Made by a program: the position numbers and the translations under genes. DNA of 64,000 nt, from contig JAILRO010000047.1 of NCBI GenBank assembly GCA_024698145.1, positions 1 to 64,000 of the forward strand, written 5' to 3'. The stretch's first letter is position 1; each line of letters starts with the position of its first letter. Source of the DNA: Lachnospiraceae bacterium (GTDB lineage: Bacteria > Bacillota > Clostridia > Lachnospirales > Lachnospiraceae). Below, piece by piece: positions 63,341-64,000 of this stretch. The notes below the pieces were generated by a model that saw only the letters and a list, made by a program, of their open reading frames with translations, made no database searches and was not told the origin of the DNA.

Positions 63341-64000
63341 TTATATTTCTTCATCATACGGCTTTCTTCCGTTAATGATAAGGTCATCAATAGTCGCTAC
63401 CAACTGACCAATCTCCGGCTTGGAAATCTGTGCATCAGCACCAAGTTTCTCACCTTTACGCTTCATATCATCATTGATAAGTGATGAGAAAATGACAATC
63501 GGAAGGTGTAACAATGCTTCATCGTTACGCACCAGCCTAATCAATCTATGACCATCCATCTGAGGCATCTCAATATCTGTAATGATACATTTGACACCGT
63601 AATCAACACCGTTATTCTTCTTAAGTTCTCTAAGCTTATCCCATGCTTCCTCACCATTTGAACAAACATTAATATTAACATATCCGGCCTGTGTAAGAGC
63701 ATCTGTAACAAGTTTTTGAAGCATCGGTGAATCCTCTGCAAATATAATAGGTGAATTGTTACGTTCTCTTTCACCAAGCTTTGCAACCTCTGACATCTTA
63801 AGACTTGTCTCCGGACATATCTCCTCAACAATACGCTCAAAATCAAGTACTATAATAAGATTCTCAAGCTTCTTTATGATACCTGTTGCAATACCTACTC
63901 CCGGAGCGTTAACCGTATTATCCGGCTTAACAATATCACTCCATGATACACGATGTATGCCCAATACCTGATCAACCTCAAACGCAATATTCAAGTTGTT
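63341..64000 (-). CDS. cheV: Chemotaxis coupling protein CheV, partial
   Basis: The C-terminal 220 residues of a CheW-receiver fusion; the 5' end lies beyond the window. Residues of the CheW part are visible (NIAFEVDQVLGIHRVSW; GIIKKLENLIIVLDFERIVEEI). The receiver follows, with EDSPMLQKL, the phospho-acceptor in CIITDIEMPQMDG and the Lys in AQISKPEIGQL. CheV couples receptors to CheA and adapts by phosphorylation. Its presence points to a chemotaxis system elsewhere in the genome. Confidence 0.9.
   Translation of the reverse strand, partial: NNLNIAFEVDQVLGIHRVSWSDIVKPDNTVNAPGVGIATGIIKKLENLIIVLDFERIVEEICPETSLKMSEVAKLGERERNNSPIIFAEDSPMLQKLVTDALTQAGYVNINVCSNGEEAWDKLRELKKNNGVDYGVKCIITDIEMPQMDGHRLIRLVRNDEALLHLPIVIFSSLINDDMKRKGEKLGADAQISKPEIGQLVATIDDLIINGRKPYDEEI

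Overview
The window looks like a low-GC Clostridia chromosome, most likely Lachnospiraceae. The evidence is the family-typical proteins (DUF5688, DUF6465, DUF2953 next to GerW), strong AGGAGG ribosome-binding sites, and near-consensus promoters with 17-bp spacers. Most genes are on the minus strand. I found no rRNA, tRNA, CRISPR array or insertion sequence, and no gene-free stretch longer than 300 bases.

Layout. 1-161 is non-coding with inverted repeats. 162-3441 holds a SEC-C protein, a small membrane protein, rarA, a receiver-only regulator and a TetR regulator. 3548-4525 is a DUF5688 protein. 4670-9014 is the housekeeping block hisC-prfA-prmC-yqhQ-rpmE. 9146-36219 is a 27-kb type IV pilus and signalling locus lying between rpmE and rho, genes that are usually close together in Clostridia. 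36414-44870 holds rho, rpsO, aroC (+), a cell-wall-binding CAP protein, xerD, a SpoIIM-like protein, rny and recA. 45117-54242 holds tmcAL and ylbJ (+), a coiled-coil protein, coaD, rsmD, recG, yloV, a Gls24 protein and rpmB (+). 54443-62912 is a co-directional run of a small membrane protein, gerW, DUF2953, two unknown genes, a rhomboid-like protein, a lipoprotein, an acetyltransferase, hisF, hisH and a large acidic membrane protein. 63075-64000 holds a DUF6465 protein (+) and the end of cheV.

The pilus locus is the most interesting part. One operon (16436 to 9146) encodes the major pilin, an unknown single-pass membrane protein, prepilin peptidase, PilC, a PilM-PilN fusion, a PilO-like protein and the assembly ATPase PilB. 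No retraction ATPase is present. A second operon (36219 to 25695) encodes minor pilins. It starts with a 2,902-residue protein that has a normal prepilin N terminus, then a long Gly-rich GLUG/beta-helix-like region, then three related C-terminal modules. A GspK/PilX-like prepilin without Glu at +5 and two smaller prepilins follow. I infer a pilus tip complex carrying a giant adhesin. Between the two operons lie a hybrid histidine kinase, a dCache histidine kinase with residues spaced like the amino-acid-binding signature, two receiver proteins (one with an intact GGDEF domain), and a decayed kinase fused to a symporter fragment. PilB has a MshEN c-di-GMP-binding motif, so a local sensor to c-di-GMP to pilus ATPase circuit is plausible.

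Promoters, terminators, a LexA box at recA, a perfect palindrome over the pilin promoter, and a palindrome shared by the rpmE and rpmB promoters were read by eye and remain predictions.
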